In this document: piece by piece, positions 4,529-5,082 of the stretch
How the letters are laid out: every line of letters begins with the position of its first letter
Position numbering within the stretch: the stretch's first letter is position 1
Source: JBBRHF01 sp038223055
Lineage (GTDB): Bacteria > Actinomycetota > Actinomycetes > JACCUZ01
Direction: 5' to 3'
Length of the DNA stretch: 5,082 bases
NCBI GenBank assembly: GCA_038223055.1
Contig: JBBRHF010000235.1
Coordinates: 1-5,082, forward strand
The notes under the pieces: generated by a model
Told to the model about the DNA's origin: nothing
The model's database searches: none
The model's input: the letters and a program-made list of their open reading frames with translations, nothing else
Translations under genes and position numbers: made by a program

Positions 4529-5082
4529 ACCACCGCCGCCACCTGCACCAAGGGGTGTCGGCGCTCGTTGACGGCGAGCTCGGCCATGACGCCCGGGACC
4601 GCGCGCTGGCCCACCTCGCGCACTGCGACGGCTGTCGCCTGCTGCTCGACGCCGAACGCTCGCTCAAGGCACGGCTCGCGCGGGCACCCGCGCCTGGGCC
4701 TTCGGACCGGCTGCTGTCCAGTCTGCGCAGGCTCTCCGAGGCGCCGTCCGCGCCGTCGGGCCGGGGAATCCCGCCGTCGGGCCGCGGGACCCCCCCCATA
4801 TCCTCCGCGCCCTGGGTGGGGCCGCTCGTCCCGATCGTGCCCGCGCTTCCTCCGCCCGGGCGCTTTGCCGGGTCGCTCCGCCCTCGTGGCCGTGGCGACG
4901 GTGGCCGACCTGGGGAGGGCAGCTATCGTCGCGCGCCGCGCCGCCGCCCGGCCCGCGTGGCCGCGGCCGGGGCGCTGTCGGTCGGCGTCCTGATGCTCGG
5001 CACGGCATTCGCTGCAGGGGGCGCGCAGCCGCAGCCTGCGGCACCGGTGATTCCCCAGACGGCCGAGTTCACGATCGAGCAC
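4525..5082 (+). CDS. rseA: Anti-sigma E factor RseA, zinc-binding, C-terminus outside the window
   Basis: The frame from GTG 4525 stays open to the window edge (186 residues read). The N-terminus is a zf-HC2/ZAS domain: VSALVDGELG, then HLAHCDGC with the diagnostic H-x3-C-x2-C (His30, Cys34, Cys37), and a helix DAERSLKARL. This domain binds the cognate ECF factor and holds it inactive; in the family the zinc site can respond to oxidation. A long Pro/Gly/Arg-rich linker follows (about 70-142). After an RRR-rich stop-transfer-like stretch comes a hydrophobic segment, VAAAGALSVGVLMLGTAFAA (145-164), probably one membrane helix. The domain after it (PQTAEFTIEH) would lie outside the cytoplasm. 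The GTGA overlap with sigE implies cotranscription and coupled translation. The position matches Rv1222 after sigE in mycobacteria, where an HtrA protease gene usually follows. Membrane topology is inferred, not certain. Confidence 0.9.
   Translation, partial: MNHRRHLHQGVSALVDGELGHDARDRALAHLAHCDGCRLLLDAERSLKARLARAPAPGPSDRLLSSLRRLSEAPSAPSGRGIPPSGRGTPPISSAPWVGPLVPIVPALPPPGRFAGSLRPRGRGDGGRPGEGSYRRAPRRRPARVAAAGALSVGVLMLGTAFAAGGAQPQPAAPVIPQTAEFTIEH
4751..4784 (+). repeat. 21-bp in-frame repeat in the rseA linker
   Basis: CGCCGTCGGGCCG occurs at 4751-4763 and 4772-4784, a period of 21 bases, encoding PSGRGIP then PSGRGTP. It is followed by a run of eight C (4790-4797). The array lies in the flexible linker between the zinc domain and the membrane helix, and the frame is kept on both sides. 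Confidence 0.7.

Noticed and set aside
4568..4993. A 141-codon plus-strand frame within the anti-sigma region
   Set aside because: The frame starting at GTG 4525 carries both the H-x3-C-x2-C motif and the membrane helix without interruption, so this frame is a shadow.
4426..5082. A 218-codon minus-strand frame at the right edge
   Set aside because: It is Arg/Pro-rich, antisense to the zinc-motif-bearing rseA, and has no family features.
1..5082. CRISPR array, tRNA or rRNA, transposase, attachment site or toxin-antitoxin pair
   Set aside because: No spaced repeats of the right size, no tRNA-like cloverleaf, and no mobile-element or toxin motif was seen on either strand.

Overview
The window is very GC-rich, uses GTG starts freely, and carries several gene families typical of Actinomycetota: a DUF3117 protein, a SigE-type ECF sigma factor paired with a zinc-binding anti-sigma factor, and an actinobacterial PaaX regulator. 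From memory, the order tag, DUF3117 gene, divergent O-methyltransferase, sigE, rseA follows the Mycobacterium tuberculosis Rv1210-Rv1211...Rv1220c-Rv1221-Rv1222 stretch. The glycogen genes that lie between Rv1211 and Rv1220c there are absent here, and a paaX/enoyl-CoA hydratase pair sits between tag and the DUF3117 gene. The genus cannot be fixed from the sequence.

Layout. Positions 1-336 (+) hold the C-terminal end of an SRPBCC-fold protein. It overlaps tag (333-920, +), a 3-methyladenine DNA glycosylase I. Facing tag tail to tail is a two-gene minus-strand unit: a PaaX-family regulator (2557 down to 1776) followed by a PaaG-like enoyl-CoA hydratase/isomerase (1714 down to 932). The last third of the paaX reading frame is broken by three single-base-scale frame shifts. 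Divergent from paaX is a 55-codon DUF3117 gene (2712-2879, +), with a leader hairpin upstream and a 13-bp perfect tandem repeat downstream. A class I O-methyltransferase on the minus strand (3648 or 3588 down to 3016) converges on it and lacks a standard start codon at the expected place. After a 199-bp divergent spacer come sigE (3848-4528, +) and, overlapping by 4 bp, the anti-sigma gene rseA (4525 to the window edge, open).

How the genes work together. The clearest regulatory unit is the envelope/oxidative-stress module sigE-rseA. Two tandem GGAAC-N17-(C/G)GTT elements, 31 bp apart, precede sigE and suggest positive autoregulation or control by another ECF factor. Two ribosome-binding-site/start-codon pairs, 13 codons apart, suggest two SigE forms. 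The paaX-ech pair resembles a small CoA-ester catabolic unit with its own regulator. No other phenylacetate genes are present. I see no CRISPR array, tRNA, rRNA, transposase, phage gene or obvious new system. The points worth checking are the broken paaX, the missing O-methyltransferase start, the sigE control region and the short repeats and hairpins between genes.
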